Positions 1 to 12,600 of a stretch of DNA of 64,000 nt are shown piece after piece (position 1 is the first letter of the stretch; each line of letters starts with the position of its first letter). This DNA is from Nitzschia sp. pyKryTriq1. Its lineage: Eukaryota; Bacillariophyta; Bacillariophyceae; Bacillariales; Bacillariaceae. The notes beneath the pieces were generated by a model. The model was not told the origin of the DNA and did not search any database. It saw only the letters and a program-made list of their open reading frames with translations. The translations under genes were made by a program, and so were the position numbers. Location: positions 434,001 through 498,000 of the forward strand of contig OY101117.1 in the NCBI GenBank assembly GCA_956465555.1, read 5' to 3'.

Positions 1-977
1 ACCAATCCGGGAGGTTGACTTCGTGTATTGGCCACAGCAAAGTCCCGGACTTTGATATAACCAATGACGCCACAATACGCCGATGCCAATCCCGTAATTA
101 ACATGGAAACCACCCACATCATATACAGTAGTTGACTTCCACACCATCGAACTTCAATCGCCAGTTTATCATCATCAATATCTTCGCCGTACGCTTCATA
201 GATGGATTGATCGACGCGGTCACTACAATGTCCAATGATAAAGACGGACAACCATGTAAATAACATGCATACGGCAATGCTGAGTCTCCAAGGTCCACCT
301 CGTGGTCGCATTGATTGATATCCCGAAGGATATATGTATTTGACAGGCCCTCCCAAATAGGCATCGCCGTACCATTCTTCATAGTACGAGTCGGGCGTGA
401 TCGGCGACGAAGTGTTCGTTGCTGGAAAGGTTTGACGCACTCGATAAGGATAGGAAGAGGAATGGGAGAGGTTTGGATAGGAATGAAAATCATGCTGCTG
501 CTGCTGCTGCTGCTGATGTTGATGCTGTGAGGAGGAGGATTGTTCGTCGACTTCGTCAATATCGATCAATGTCGAACTGGGAGCCGAAAATACGTAATTT
601 GTGGGAGACTGAACAGCAGAATGTTTGGAATCTGTCGAATGTTGTTGTTGTAGTTCGGACGGCGAATGCGAAGGAGCCTCGACATATCCTGCCGCCGCGG
701 CGGCCGCATTCGTTGGTGCTGGCTCTTGTTGGTCGTTTGTTTCTGCCGTGTCGTTGTTGCGAAGGATCGAACGCATTCCATCATCGTTGCTCGAGGCCGG
801 AGCGACAGTTTGGGCAAATTCATTCAAGGCATATTGATACCCCGGAGCAGCCGCCGCACTATCTATCGATCCCGTTGTGGTTATTATACCGGCACCACCA
901 CCACCGCTGGTAGGACTCACTCGCTTTTTCTTCTCCTTGCCAGGACCAACACCGCCTTTGAGAAATCGCCGAAACAT
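1..977 (-). CDS. Diatom-type two-TM membrane protein, 3' truncated by window edge
   Basis: The frame opens at the ATG at 977 and stays open for 325 codons to the window edge, so the C-terminus is missing. The N-terminal half is low complexity: a Gly run, an Ala run, Ser runs and a Gln/His tract (the CTG repeat near 492-513 on the + strand). The second half is ordered: an aromatic stretch EEWYGDAYLGGP near residue 198, a hydrophobic segment near 229-249 ending GHCSDR, then a second segment near 283-309 (LYMMWVVSML...YCGVIGYI) followed by KVRDFAVANTRSQPPG. I infer a small membrane protein with two helices; no function is recognised. The ordered segments look like a conserved family, which I believe is restricted to diatoms or their kin. 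It is divergent to the SCYL1 gene. Confidence 0.72.
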   Translation of the reverse strand, partial: MFRRFLKGGVGPGKEKKKRVSPTSGGGGAGIITTTGSIDSAAAAPGYQYALNEFAQTVAPASSNDDGMRSILRNNDTAETNDQQEPAPTNAAAAAAGYVEAPSHSPSELQQQHSTDSKHSAVQSPTNYVFSAPSSTLIDIDEVDEQSSSSQHQHQQQQQQQHDFHSYPNLSHSSSYPYRVRQTFPATNTSSPITPDSYYEEWYGDAYLGGPVKYIYPSGYQSMRPRGGPWRLSIAVCMLFTWLSVFIIGHCSDRVDQSIYEAYGEDIDDDKLAIEVRWCGSQLLYMMWVVSMLITGLASAYCGVIGYIKVRDFAVANTRSQPPGL

Positions 978-1559
978 TGTGTTTTTGTGTTGGTGAAAAA
1001 ATATACCGGTACAGACAGTAGTTCTTCTGTGTCGGTTTGTAGTGTAGAAGAAATATCCTCAGAGTGTGTGATGATGTGGATGTTTTAACAGCAAAAATGT
1101 CGCTTCCAGTGCTGTGAGTTGCTGCTGCTGCTGCTGCTGCTTGTCCGTTCATGCCCATCGTCAAGTGCATTGGATTGGATTAGGAGACCACGCCGCCATG
1201 GTCGTTGTTGGGCGGGCGGCTTTCCTCCGTTCCGTTTTTGTATGTGTAAAGCCGACTGGCGTGTCGTGTTAGTCTTTTTTGGGGGTCATTCTTTGCTGGC
1301 CGGCGCGCGTGTGTCCCCCAAAACTCAAAAACATCGAAAAAAGCAGGCGAGCCTGACCATGACGATCGATCGATGACCGATGATGATGCAAGAAGTGGGA
1401 AAAGTGAGACTATTTTGGGCATCACTTGTTCAATACAACTTGTACCATTCTCATCCTCTATTTTTAGTCCCGTGTGCTTCACTTTGACGACAAAACGTGT
1501 CCACAATTCCATACTTGTAACGTGTTGTTGTTGCACCTGCTACAAGTACAAGTGACATC
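978..1559. other. Divergent intergenic region
   Basis: About 580 bp between two divergent genes. It holds an ATACCGGTAC palindrome near 1004, a CTG/CTGCTG trinucleotide run near 1119-1141 and no convincing coding frame. It should contain both promoters; no TATA box stands out. Confidence 0.5.
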
Positions 1560-4166
1560 ATGGGAAATTCGGCCTCGCAACTTCCCTACAGTATTGACAA
1601 TCAAGTCGGCGCCCCTCACGATCACAACGGCTGGGCCTTGCACAATGGCAAATCGACCGATGGCAACGAGACAGAAGTCAGTGTCTTTGTGGGAAAGAAA
1701 CCGCTGCTCGCCAAACAAGCCACAAGTCCCCGTTTCCCCAACAAAACACAGCTCGTCCCTGCCTTGCATCACTACAACCAGTGCCGGAAATTGAGGCACC
1801 CGCACATTCTCAAAGTTCTGGCGACTTTGGATACGGACAATCCGACTGCAGCCTCGCAAGATGGAGCTGGATCCTCTTCTTCTTCATCATCGGCAGCAGT
1901 CGAGTCGAATAGCAAGGCGACTACGGGAGATTTGATTGTTGTGACGGAACCCTGTGTGAGTTTGGATCAATGGTTCTTGACGAATCCAGAACCCGAACAA
2001 ATAGCTTGGGGTCTCGAATGTGTCATTGAAGGGCTCCATTTTTTGCATGCGTCGGCACTTTTGGCGCACGGAAACTTGAGTCCTTCCTCCTTTTACGTGA
2101 CTCGATCGGGAGATGTCAAATTGTGGAACTTTTCCATTATGACACAAATTGGACCCAACCTCGGCCCTTCCAATCATTTCAAAGAGTGGGAACAAGCCGT
2201 CACACCCGAATCGTATCGAAGTCCCGAACGAGTGCAACAAAATTATGCGGCAATTTCGCAAGCGGGCATTCATGCCATCGATTCGTATGCGTTGGGTATA
2301 TTGATGGATCATTGGTTTCAAGGACAAATTCCTGCCGTCCTGCAAAAGGCTGTCCAGCGATTGCAAACGCCCAATCTCAAAATGAGACCCCGACTGCAAC
2401 CACTCTTGAAATGTCCCGTCTTTGATACACCCTACCAAAAACTACAAAAACAATTTGAAGAAATTACAATTCAACCAATCGATCAAAAGGTACAGCTGTG
2501 GCAGAATTTGGGTCTCTCCTTGCAGGCCGGTTTGATCCCTCGGGATTTGGCCTTGTACAAAGTCTTGCCATTGATTCAATCCAGTATTCAAAGCACATGT
2601 ACCAACGAAACGTTAATGGCACAAGATCTGTATCGAAGAGAAGGTAAGATATTGTGTTGTTGTCGTCGTCGAGGTCGAGTGTCAAGATAAGCCTTTGGGG
2701 AATCGACTGTCCTCTCTAACACACAATTTTCTCCCTTTCTCCCTCTAGTGTTGGCCATGATTGCCCCTATGTTTTATATTGTCGAACATTATTTGGATCC
2801 TAGTAAAGTCTCAAAGGCACTGGGATCTCTTGTGGCTCTTTTATTCATGGTTAAGGATCGAGGTGTACGGGGAGCGTTGCTTAGCAAGGTCGAATTTATG
2901 AGTCAACATTTGGACAAAAACACACTCAACTCCAGTGTCTACGAGCCACTCTGTAGCGGATTCAATGACTCGAGTCCCGCCTTGAGAGAATTAACACTCA
3001 AGGCGACTCTCGCATTGGTACCCTTTCTCAATGCTCCGAATATGGAAAAACTCTCCAGGTATATGGTTCGATTGCAAGCCGATTCGGAAACCTCCATTCG
3101 TACCAACGCGGTGATTTTTATTGCCCGCATCGCACCGTCGCTTTCGGATATTTCGCGGGAGAAAATGTTATTGCCAGCCTATGCCAGGGCCATGAAAGAT
3201 ACCTTTGCTCCATGTCGGTTGGCAGCCTTACAAAGTTTGGTAAAATCACAAGATTTGTTTTCCAAACCGGATCTAGCCAGCCGGGTCTTGCCCGCAATCA
3301 CACCACTCTTGTTGGATCCTTTGGCGAATGTTCGAAAGGAAGCCTTTGGTGCTGTTCATGGATTGGTGAGGATCTTGGAACAAGAATCGGACCGATTGGC
3401 TCATTTGGCACAAAGACAAGCGGCCCAACAACCACAACAACAACAGCCCGGCGCAGCCCCCTCCAGTGCCAACTCGGCTCCAGGCACTACCATGCCCAGC
3501 AATAGGAGCAATACCCCTTCCATTGCTGCAGCACCCGCCACAACACCCTCGAAAGTGCCTGCAGCTCCTGCCAGTGGAAGTTATTTGTCGGGATTGTCCT
3601 CGTGGATGTCTAGTTCGGCGCAACCCGATGCCCCGGCGGCGGCGGCGGCTCGTGGTGCACCACCGGTCCCACGTCCAACTCCACCCGTAGTAGTACCGCC
3701 CGCACCTTCCATGGCCAGTACGACTGTACAATTGGCAGCGACGCGTTTGGCACCAGCGCCACCACCGGCAGCACCAGCAGCCGATGATGGGTGGGGCGAT
3801 GAGGAAGAGGAAGAAGATGGTTGGGGGGATGAGGACGACGACGGTATGGATGACCCGTTTGCCAGTATTGGCACCAAAAAAGTAGGAAGCACGACAACTA
3901 CGACAACTTCGAGAATAGCTAGCGCTCCGGCCGCAGCATTGTCGTTTGGAAATAGTAATGCGGCGGCGCTGGACGATGATCCATTTGCGGCGATTGGCAT
4001 GAAACCGGCAACGACATTGGGAGGGGCCGCGCGACCCAAGGGAAAACTGATCCTGCCCAAGAAGTCCACTCCACTCAAATTGAATTTGAACAAACCTGCT
4101 GCGGCTCCAGCTACCAAGATGAAATTGGATTCGTCCGAAATGGGTGATGGGTGGGATGACTTTTAG
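1560..4166 (+). CDS. SCYL1: SCYL1-type pseudokinase (N-terminal kinase-like protein)
   Basis: Two exons, 1560-2643 and 2749-4166, joined over a 105 bp GT-AG intron (phase 1; GAAG|GTAAGA ... CTCTAG|TG), giving 833 aa. An N-terminal kinase-like fold is degenerate: HGN (residues 170-172) stands where HRD should be and WNF (189-191) where DFG should be, so it should be catalytically dead. HEAT-like repeats follow, with the family segments after the kinase fold (RPLLKCPVFDTP; YMVRLQADSE; RAMKDTFAPCRLAAL). The C-terminal quarter is Pro/Ala-rich and then acidic, with two DDPF-type motifs (DDPFASIG, DDDPFAAIG), Trp-in-acidic repeats (DDGWGDEEEE) and a terminal DGWDDF. Known SCYL1 proteins act in COPI/Golgi traffic and tRNA export; the tail here looks like an adaptor-binding tail (inference). 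It converges on the peptidase gene with an 81 bp gap. Confidence 0.9.
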
Positions 4167-4247
4167 AAAGTACGAGTACTAGTAAATACGAAATTGCTCT
4201 GGTGTAGTAATGCAATGTTATAGTGTACACAGTGTCACCAGGACGGT

Positions 4248-5606
4248 CTAATTTGAGTAAAATTCCAGAAAATCTTGCGTGATATTCTTCAAGCATTTGG
4301 CCATGACAGGATCTGTATCTTCATGATTGGCATCCACAAAGTGGGCTTGCAGTGGTATATCGATGTCTTGCAAGGCATACACCAAATGCTGAGCATTCTG
4401 AACGGGACACACATTGTCGTGTTTTCCCTGACAAATCCACATAGGGATCCCTTGTAACTGATCGACTCGAGACAAAAGATTGGATGGTTTCTCAAAGGTT
4501 CCATGCAACCACAGTCGCGTTTCGAAAAAGGCAACGGATTGGGCTTCCTGAAACCTGCTTTCCACAATTACTTGCGGATCCAACTGGTTTTCGGGATCAT
4601 CCTCCATCAAATTATTTTCAAAGGTAGTCCACGTCCATATCGCATGCTTGTCTCCTCGCGTAATCATTCGCTCATAAACCTCCAGCAATCGTCGGTCATC
4701 ATTGGGATCTAAACGAGGTTCTCCTGCCTTGGCCACATCGGCTTGGGCGACTTGGTAGAGAACATCAAATTCAGCACTTTTTCGCTCATCGTCTTCAAAG
4801 GCACTTTGTGAATAGACTTCCCTTAATTCTTTTTTGGTATCCAAGTAAATCCCTCGCAACAACATAGCAATACAACTTTCCGGATACAACATACAATAAT
4901 TTAATCCAATGGTCGACCCATAACTGCCTCCCCACACCACCCATTGGTCGATGTTTAAATGTTCTCGGACTTTCTCATAGTCCTGAGCGATCAAACCAAT
5001 CGAAACATCTTGATACAATTTCATGTTGCGATAGTCATCCCTGACACTTGGTTGTGATTTTCCAGTTCCCCTTTGATCGACTTCGACGACATAGAATCGA
5101 GAGGGATCAAAGAATCGTTTGTTGCCATCATGATAATCGGCCACAGCTTGCCCTGGACCTCCATGGACAAACAACAGCGGAACTCCCTCTTCTGGACAGC
5201 CCCAGGTCCGAAACCAAATTTGTTTACCGTCCCCCACATCCAACAAATATTCAGTAGCCTCTTCAATGGGATATACCTGTACAGCATGTTGATGATCATT
5301 CTGTTGTTGTTGGTGGTGGTGCTTGTTGTTATGCGGTTGCCAATAGTGGAATGAAACGTAATATCCAAACACAAGCACGAGACCGACAAGGAGACAGGAG
5401 CGTTGAGACTGACGATAATTCTTGATGGAGGACCAATATCGATTCATTCCTGAAGGCGACGATTCTTCATCGTCGTCTTCAACCGATATGTGGCGCATCA
5501 TCACCAAGGGTCGATTCTCTCCTTGTTGCGCGTCGTCATCGTTGGCGCCCACGGAGGACGACTTTCGATAGAACTTTGGGCTCTGTCGACCTGTTAGGAA
5601 ATTCAT
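4248..5606 (-). CDS. Membrane-anchored proline iminopeptidase (S33 alpha/beta hydrolase)
   Basis: Single exon, 452 aa. The catalytic fold is complete: oxyanion motif HGGPG (148-152), DQRGTGKS (177-184), nucleophile elbow GGSYGS with Ser228, acid Asp397 in GKHDN and His428 in DANHED. That arrangement is diagnostic for prolyl aminopeptidases, which remove N-terminal proline from peptides. Bacterial enzymes are about 315 aa; the extra length is an N-terminal cytosolic-looking acidic stretch, one hydrophobic segment (71-88, CLLVGLVLVFGYYVSF) and a His/Gln-rich linker, so I infer a type II or signal-anchor protein in the secretory pathway rather than a soluble enzyme. Related S33 peptidases (tripeptidyl aminopeptidases) are possible alternatives. 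Confidence 0.88.
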   Translation of the reverse strand: MNFLTGRQSPKFYRKSSSVGANDDDAQQGENRPLVMMRHISVEDDDEESSPSGMNRYWSSIKNYRQSQRSCLLVGLVLVFGYYVSFHYWQPHNNKHHHQQQQNDHQHAVQVYPIEEATEYLLDVGDGKQIWFRTWGCPEEGVPLLFVHGGPGQAVADYHDGNKRFFDPSRFYVVEVDQRGTGKSQPSVRDDYRNMKLYQDVSIGLIAQDYEKVREHLNIDQWVVWGGSYGSTIGLNYCMLYPESCIAMLLRGIYLDTKKELREVYSQSAFEDDERKSAEFDVLYQVAQADVAKAGEPRLDPNDDRRLLEVYERMITRGDKHAIWTWTTFENNLMEDDPENQLDPQVIVESRFQEAQSVAFFETRLWLHGTFEKPSNLLSRVDQLQGIPMWICQGKHDNVCPVQNAQHLVYALQDIDIPLQAHFVDANHEDTDPVMAKCLKNITQDFLEFYSN

Positions 5607-6684
5607 CGTACAATGCTAGCTCGTACTAGTAACGGATAGTGTGTTTTCTTGCTTTTTGTAATATGACGGAATTGCTAATTGCTAGCTATCTGGTGACCAT
5701 TGATGGGTCTCCTTCGCTCTTCGTTCATCGGTCGACGATGCACTTTCCCGTTTCCCACCAAGCTAAAAAAATGTGAGGCGTATTACTCGTGTGATGTGAT
5801 GTCACTCCCCATCATCAACGCAAGCCCGCGTTCGCTTGGCGAACCTACGCTACCGATAGTACTGTACATTGTCTGTACTACCGGTTCCGGTATGTACCGG
5901 CACGAAGTACTCGCTACCGGTTGCTACGCTTTCACGCGTGTCACGCTCAAAAATCCCGCCATCGCAATCATCGCCTGCATGCCCGGCCGGCGCAAAGTCC
6001 GCCATTTTCTGGGAATGCTTTTTTGTTTTTGTTTTTTGACAATGATGATGCGCCCATCATCTGGACATCAGCCAAAGACAAGCTCAAAGCGCACCGGCTC
6101 GCGCCCTCCCTTGCTTGTACTGTACAAGTACTCGTACGGTACGGCCTACGGCGGCAATCAAATCACTGCTACTGTAGTACGAGTATCCCTATCTACTGTA
6201 CGAGTATCTATCTTCGTTCCGCGTTTCCAAACCTTGGCGGTGGGTCGGTCTTGTCACAACGCATTTCATAGCTCTCTTGGAGCGACCGCCTACAAACTAC
6301 TACAGCAGCAGCAAGATTATTGTACACTGGAACCACTTGCGCTGCGGTGATTGTAAAAGAGTACTCGTACAGTATAGACTGATACCGGTGCGAACAACGT
6401 AGCGAGGCAGCCATTCATTCAAAGGTGAGCTCAAAAAAAGAAGAAAGATGAGGAGAGCAGTCCGGCAGCTATTGCCGCTATTAGATGGATTGATGATTCT
6501 TTCTTCACTCTTCGGTTTGCAATGTGGGAATGCCTCCACGCACTCGCTCTCACGTCTGTTTCGATTGATGATTCATTTAAGTGCCCCTACTCTAGAACTT
6601 GCACATACAGTAATATTGTCATTGGTGTAGCGTGCGCCATTTCCTCCCTCCCCTCCAATCTACTAGCAGCAACACAGCAAAAGA
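5607..6684. other. Divergent intergenic region, palindrome-rich
   Basis: Just over 1 kb between the peptidase and VPS13 starts. It contains clusters of ACCGGT/GTACCGG units near 5876-5925 and TACGAGTA/GTACTCGTAC units near 6128-6195 and 6360-6372, plus CAG repeats near 6304-6312. A 216-codon open frame across it (5700-6350, +) looks like chance: it runs through the repeats and encodes no recognisable domain. Confidence 0.5.
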
Positions 6685-9600
6685 ATGTTCGAACGCTACT
6701 TGACAGACGCATTGACCACCAACTTTGGCCACTTTGTAGAGAATTTAGATGCCGATAAAGTTCGATTGTCGGCTTGGAACGGAGAATTGGTCTTGACGGA
6801 TTTGTCGTTGCGGCCCAATGCGTTGGAACATTTTCTTCCGGACTGTCCCGTCGAATTGACGTACGGACGAGTGGGAAATTTAGAATTGCGCATTCCATGG
6901 AGTCTCTTTCGATCCCAATTGCGACGACGGACATCCACGGGTCGTCACCACCAGCCACCGGCGTATCTTTCCACGGCGTGTTCGATTGTATTGTCGGATG
7001 TGAATATTTTGATTACACCTCGGCGGAGAAGAGAAACGGACGTACAAACTCAAGAGGAGGAGTACATTAAAAAAGTCAACAACAACGAAGATGACGAAGA
7101 CGAAGATGATGAGGCTGCTGTGGATCAAAAAAGGATACAGAAAGAAAAGCTAGTACAGTCCCTGTTGGATGGTCATTTGTTGCGGCGCGTGACTGAATCA
7201 TCTGTATCTTCTAGTAGATCATCATGGAGCTGGGTGCAGGATTTACTCTCCACTTTGCTCTCTACCTTGTCGGTCACTGTCCGGAACATTCATGTCCGAT
7301 ACGAAGATCCAGGTACTTGCATGGGATTTGTCTGGGAGGGACCTGGCACTACTTTCCCCGAAAGGACGACGACGATATCCAACCATTCCAATAACAAGGT
7401 GCCCCGATCCATACGACAGTACCGCCCCTCCTTTGCAGTAGGAATCACACTGCACCAATTTTCGGTCGAAGCGGCGGACGGTCAACCGCCAATAATAGAA
7501 GCACGCGACGAAGAAGAAAAGGAAGGAGAAGGCAAAGAGGAACTGAGAACGGCCACCTCCAATGTCTCCACTGTTGCCACCTCCACTGCTGCTTCTGCTA
7601 GACCGACAACCTACGAATTCCGACAAAAGGTAGCAGCGGCCGAACGCTTGGCGATTTACTGGGATAGCGACTGCAACCTCATGGCTGTTCATTCGGAGAA
7701 GCTGTGTCGCCAGGGAAGAGGAGACGATGCACAAAGAACAACTACAATGGAATACTCTTCCTACTATCAATCCGCATTTGCGATTGCCAACACTCAGAAC
7801 ATGACTTTGGCTACTTCTACTACTGCTGCTACTGCCACTACTGCCACTACTACTACTACAACTGATACCTCCTTCGGGCACGAATTCTTGTACAATCAAA
7901 GGCACTCATACGTGTTGGATCCTATCTCTCCTTCTATCGATCTTGCCTTGGTATCCCAAAAAGATGACACAATAACACCGACGATGGAGCAGCAGCCCAA
8001 TAAGAAAATTGATTCGGTCTATGCGACGGACGACGATGACAGCTCCAACGATGGGTCCACTGCTGCTGCGTCGACTTCTGGACCTGCGCAACAACATCCA
8101 CAAGCGGATAATAACAGTACCACCCCTCCTTCGAGTATGAGAATAAACCTACCGCCATGCAAATTCACCTTGGCGCGAAGTACTCTGGAAGATACCGCAT
8201 ATATTCGCAAATCCTTGTCCATCTGGAGACACGCCACGAAGGGTATATTGTCAGAAGCTTCACTTCGGCGGCTCGCCAAACTACGGCCCAATCATTCTCC
8301 TCAACAAGACGCGGGAGGATGGTGGGTTTATGCGGTACAAGCGACGCTAGTATTGTCTCGAGGCAATCGAGGAGAAGGTCGACGAGACTTGGAGCAGGGG
8401 GCGACGCCCAAATTGCGACGAAGACGAGGATGGATGGGTTTTTGGGAGGCCTTTCAGCGACGGCAACGATACGTGGCCTTATGCCAATCATTGGTGCCGC
8501 ATATTGCGGAAGAACCTGACGAAAAGTCGTCTATGGATCCTGCGACCGCCAACCAGCAGCTGTTGGAAATGGAGGATGGACTGACAGCGGATGAAATTGT
8601 CGCGTTTCGGTTGGCTTTGTATGAGACGTGGAATTCGGCGCCACTTCTACCCTACCACAAGAAGCAGACAACCAAAGAAGAAACTCCAACATCTGCAGCA
8701 TCAAGTGGATGGAAAATCTGGAAGGGGTCGTCGGAAAACCCAAAGAAAAACGCCATGGAGTCGGAGCAAGATATGCTGTCTTTGAATCATCGGATTTCCA
8801 TGATGTACGAGATGACTCAGGCGTTGGAGAGGGAACGTGCCAATGTCCGCCAGAGTGCAAGAGACGAGGCTCGACAAGCCGTCATGCACCATGTATCTAC
8901 AGTCGATTGGCAGGAGACCGTCGGCGATGATGGCACTAGTTGTAGTCACCTCGAGGAGGCCAATCCAGTTTTGTGGAAAGCATCGGTGGCTTGCCGAGAA
9001 ATCGCGATCCAAGTCAACGACGAATCATCCGACTCCTCCTCAAAGAATCGGACAAGTCGAGCGACTCCAGTGGTACGTTTTTCTTGTGCTTGGGTCCAGG
9101 ACCAGTGCTGGTACCAGGATGAGTCCTGGGATATTGATTGTTCTTTGGCGTCTCTTTTGGTCCAAGATTTGACAGTATCAAAGGACAATCTATCCCACGG
9201 GTATTTTCCGAATCTTATTGCCCGGAAAGTCATCACGGAACAAAGTACAAACGATGACGATTTTATGTGGATTGAAGGAATACAACACCACAAAGGGTTG
9301 TCGATTGCCGTTCAGAGGAGACTCCACTGGAACCGTGATGCCGAGAACGAAATGATACGGAATACTGATAGAGGCTCCACAACGACCAGCCGAGTTCGCA
9401 TTCTTCCCATGGAGGTAGTGTATTCTACTGTGCCTGTAGAGGTAGCCACCCGAGTGCTTGGAACGGTAAAAACTCCTGAACTTGTGGATGACTATCATCG
9501 AATGGCGGCGGCCGCACATGGTTGGCAGCAACGTCAAAAGAAGAAGTTTCTTGCTGCCTTGGCTCACAAACGCAAGAAAATCGTTATTGATATTGATGTT

Positions 9601-12600
9601 GGGGCCCCGGAACTTCTCATACCCGAGGATATCAATCATCCTGAGAGCCCCATGCTTGCTATCGATCTCGGTCGTCTTCGTGTATTCAATGACAAGGTGT
9701 CCATGGAATCTTCTCTGGACTATGATGACCAATGGCGTCTCGTGTTGAGCAACATTCAAGTACGGAGTGCCACTGTGGCCACTTTTGGTCAGGAACTCTC
9801 GCCATATTCCACGAAAGGAAGCAAACCTATCCAATCTTATTTTCAGCCGCGACACCTTGTGGAACCATTTTCACTGGATTTTGCAATATCAACCAAAATT
9901 GCAAGTGAAGACAGTCAAGATCGAACCAAAGTGCGCGTTGCCGCCACTCTACCGCGTCTTGCCTTCAATCTGAACTCTTCTTCTATCCGTTTAGTCTCTC
10001 GCCTCCAACGACAATTCGAAAATCGGCGCAATCGAAAGAATGCGAGCTCCCCTCAAATACCATTAACTTTGATACTCAATACTGAAAACCCGCCCGACGA
10101 GTCTGTCCGCCAAGTACCGGCGACTGACCCAAAGAAAAGCCGAAAGTCGTCTGCGAATGAGTCCTCCCAACCAAGTTCGAGTTCAAGAATGATTCAATTT
10201 GACTTCACCGCTCCAGTCATCAGCTTGCGGCTCGCCAACGATACGGATGATGTCCAGCGATTTAACGACGCAGACGATGCTGGCCCCAGGAAGAATGAGA
10301 CACAATTGCTAGACCTTGCGTTCCGAGGTATTAGGGGTACATTAGTCCAGGAAAGCGTGATGACAGGAGAAGCCTCTACTTTGTTTGACGCAAGGCTTCA
10401 TTCGCTTGGGGTGATCGATCTCTATCAGACCGCCGGGCGAGATTTTGCTTTGTTGATGGCTTCAGCTACACCAGAGAATCTGAAGGGGCTGGTCCTCGAT
10501 GGAGAAAGATACTCCTGGGTGAATGGTGAGGCCATCAGGTCGGAAATCTGGAGCGGGAAAGATCTTGTCACGATTCGATACTCCTCTACGAGTGCCAAAG
10601 GACTGGACGGGGAAACTATGCCCAACAAGCTGTCAATCGGTTTCCACGAGCTTTACGTTGAATGGAATCCCGAGACCTTTGCATCGATTCAAAAAGCCAT
10701 CCGGATACCAGACGAGGAAATGGATAGACCGGTAGAGTTCGTGAATACTCCTGAGAAAAGCTCAGAAAAGCAATCGGTCTCCGAAGACGAATTCTTCGAT
10801 GCAGTGGAGAATGAATCCTTCGACTCTTTTTCTGACGTGGATAGTGCCTATCTTGTTTCAGAAGTTGATTCTTCCTCTTTTGAGACGGCCGAAGCAGACC
10901 TTCACGGCTCTGTTAGGTCGTGGAACTCCTCCGCTATCAGCCTCGGAATCCAGCATTCATGGTCGAACACTGCCGCAAATGCTCTTTCCCCTACCAGAGT
11001 AGCGCATTCATCGATAACCCCCCTCTCCCCACACAATGGAGCATATCCAATACAGTCGCCTGGTTCGCTGAGAGCCCAGCCACCTGTCAACGACACGTCT
11101 GTTTCACCTCGGGGGAAGGCTTTTGAGCTTGTATTCGAGCTTTCCAAGTTGCGTGTGAGCTTCAACAAAGATGCTCGGCATCGCAAAGTAATGATCGCTC
11201 AAATGGATGGAACTTCCGTTTCATACAAAACGAGTGCTTTGGATGGATCGAAAACAAAGATGAACATCGGGAACCTTGTTTTTATTGATCCCGAAAGTAT
11301 CCACCACTCAACACTCTACAGTCAAATCCTTGGGCTAAAAACGCGATCGCCGGATCAACACTCGGAGCAGCTGTCTTCTCTTCTGGAGATGGAGATTTTG
11401 ATCAATCCCAAGACGCGGTCATTTGAGACTGGAGTCAATATAAGTGAGGATAAACCAGACAAATCAGTTGTCATCGACCGCGATCGGGGATTGGTGATCG
11501 GATGCAATACTTTTGTCCGAGCGAAATTCAGCCCCATGCGGTTTGTATTTCTTGAGCAGCTATGGTTTGAATTCATTGACTACTTTTTCGAGGGCATGAT
11601 CGGAAGTGCCGTTTGGGGAGACACTAGCTCAAAGCCACCTGCATCTCCCTTGTTGGAGCTTAGCCAGGGTCTGGTCAGTGTTGGCGACTATCTCCCAGGA
11701 TCTGATGGAAAGGGATTCAATTTCACCCGTTTTGACATCGAACTCGATTCTCCGGAATTGCTTTTCCCAGTGACCTATCGCTCTCCACAGTTCCTGCGGC
11801 TCGATCTTGGTGGCATTCATATCTCGAACAAATACGATGGGACTTTAATTGAGGGCAATGGCATGGATCAAGAAATCAATGCTCGCATGCAGTGGTTTAA
11901 CAACTGTTCAATCGCAATGAAAAACCTGCGCCTTTTCAGTTGGTGTGGTAAGGAGCTTGGGCAGAATTCAATTGTTGCGAGTGTTGCTCTTCGATGGCCG
12001 ACTGGACCTTCAGCCCCGTTGGTTACTCCGAAATGGAGAGTCACTTGCAACTTTGACAGTCTCGATATTGCGCTGAGGCGAACTGACTACGCGCTCGTCC
12101 AGAATATCATTTCGTACAATATCGGTGAAGAATCTCGGCATTTGAATGAATGGCGGGCTCTTCAAAAACTCCCACCGGCCGTCTTCGTGGCTTACTCTGA
12201 GAGCATTATCGTTCATTTCGGGTACGACAAGAAAGATGTGACGCCTACAACATATGATCTCAAGGTTTCTATCCCGTCCGTCAGCGTGAAGTTCATCGAA
12301 AGTGAGAACGAATCGACTAATCCAGTCGCTGTTGCACGGTGCATTGATCTCGTGTGGAGTTTACGCAAGGACTCTGACCTTGTTACCAAACAAAAGGCAA
12401 CATTCGATGTCAGCTTAGTGGCTCAGTCTTCGTCAAACAATTTTGAGAAGTTGCTGTCTTCTTGGAAATACGATCAAGACACTCTCATGGAAGATTTTGA
12501 AACCAACGAAACCGAGGAAACCCCCGAGCTAACTTACACTTCAACGTCATCGCCCTCTGGGGACAACACAAAGACATTGGAGATCGTTGATGCCTGCATC

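Noticed and set aside
3581-4117. 178-codon minus-strand frame inside the SCYL1 gene
   Set aside because: Shadow of the Ala/Pro/Asp-rich tail; composition mirrors the opposite strand.
5700-6350. 216-codon open frame between the peptidase and VPS13
   Set aside because: It crosses palindromic intergenic repeats, has no domain and lies in a divergent promoter region.
7243-7905. 220-codon minus-strand frame inside VPS13
   Set aside because: Antisense shadow of a Ser/Thr/Glu-rich segment of the chorein-side exon; no domain.
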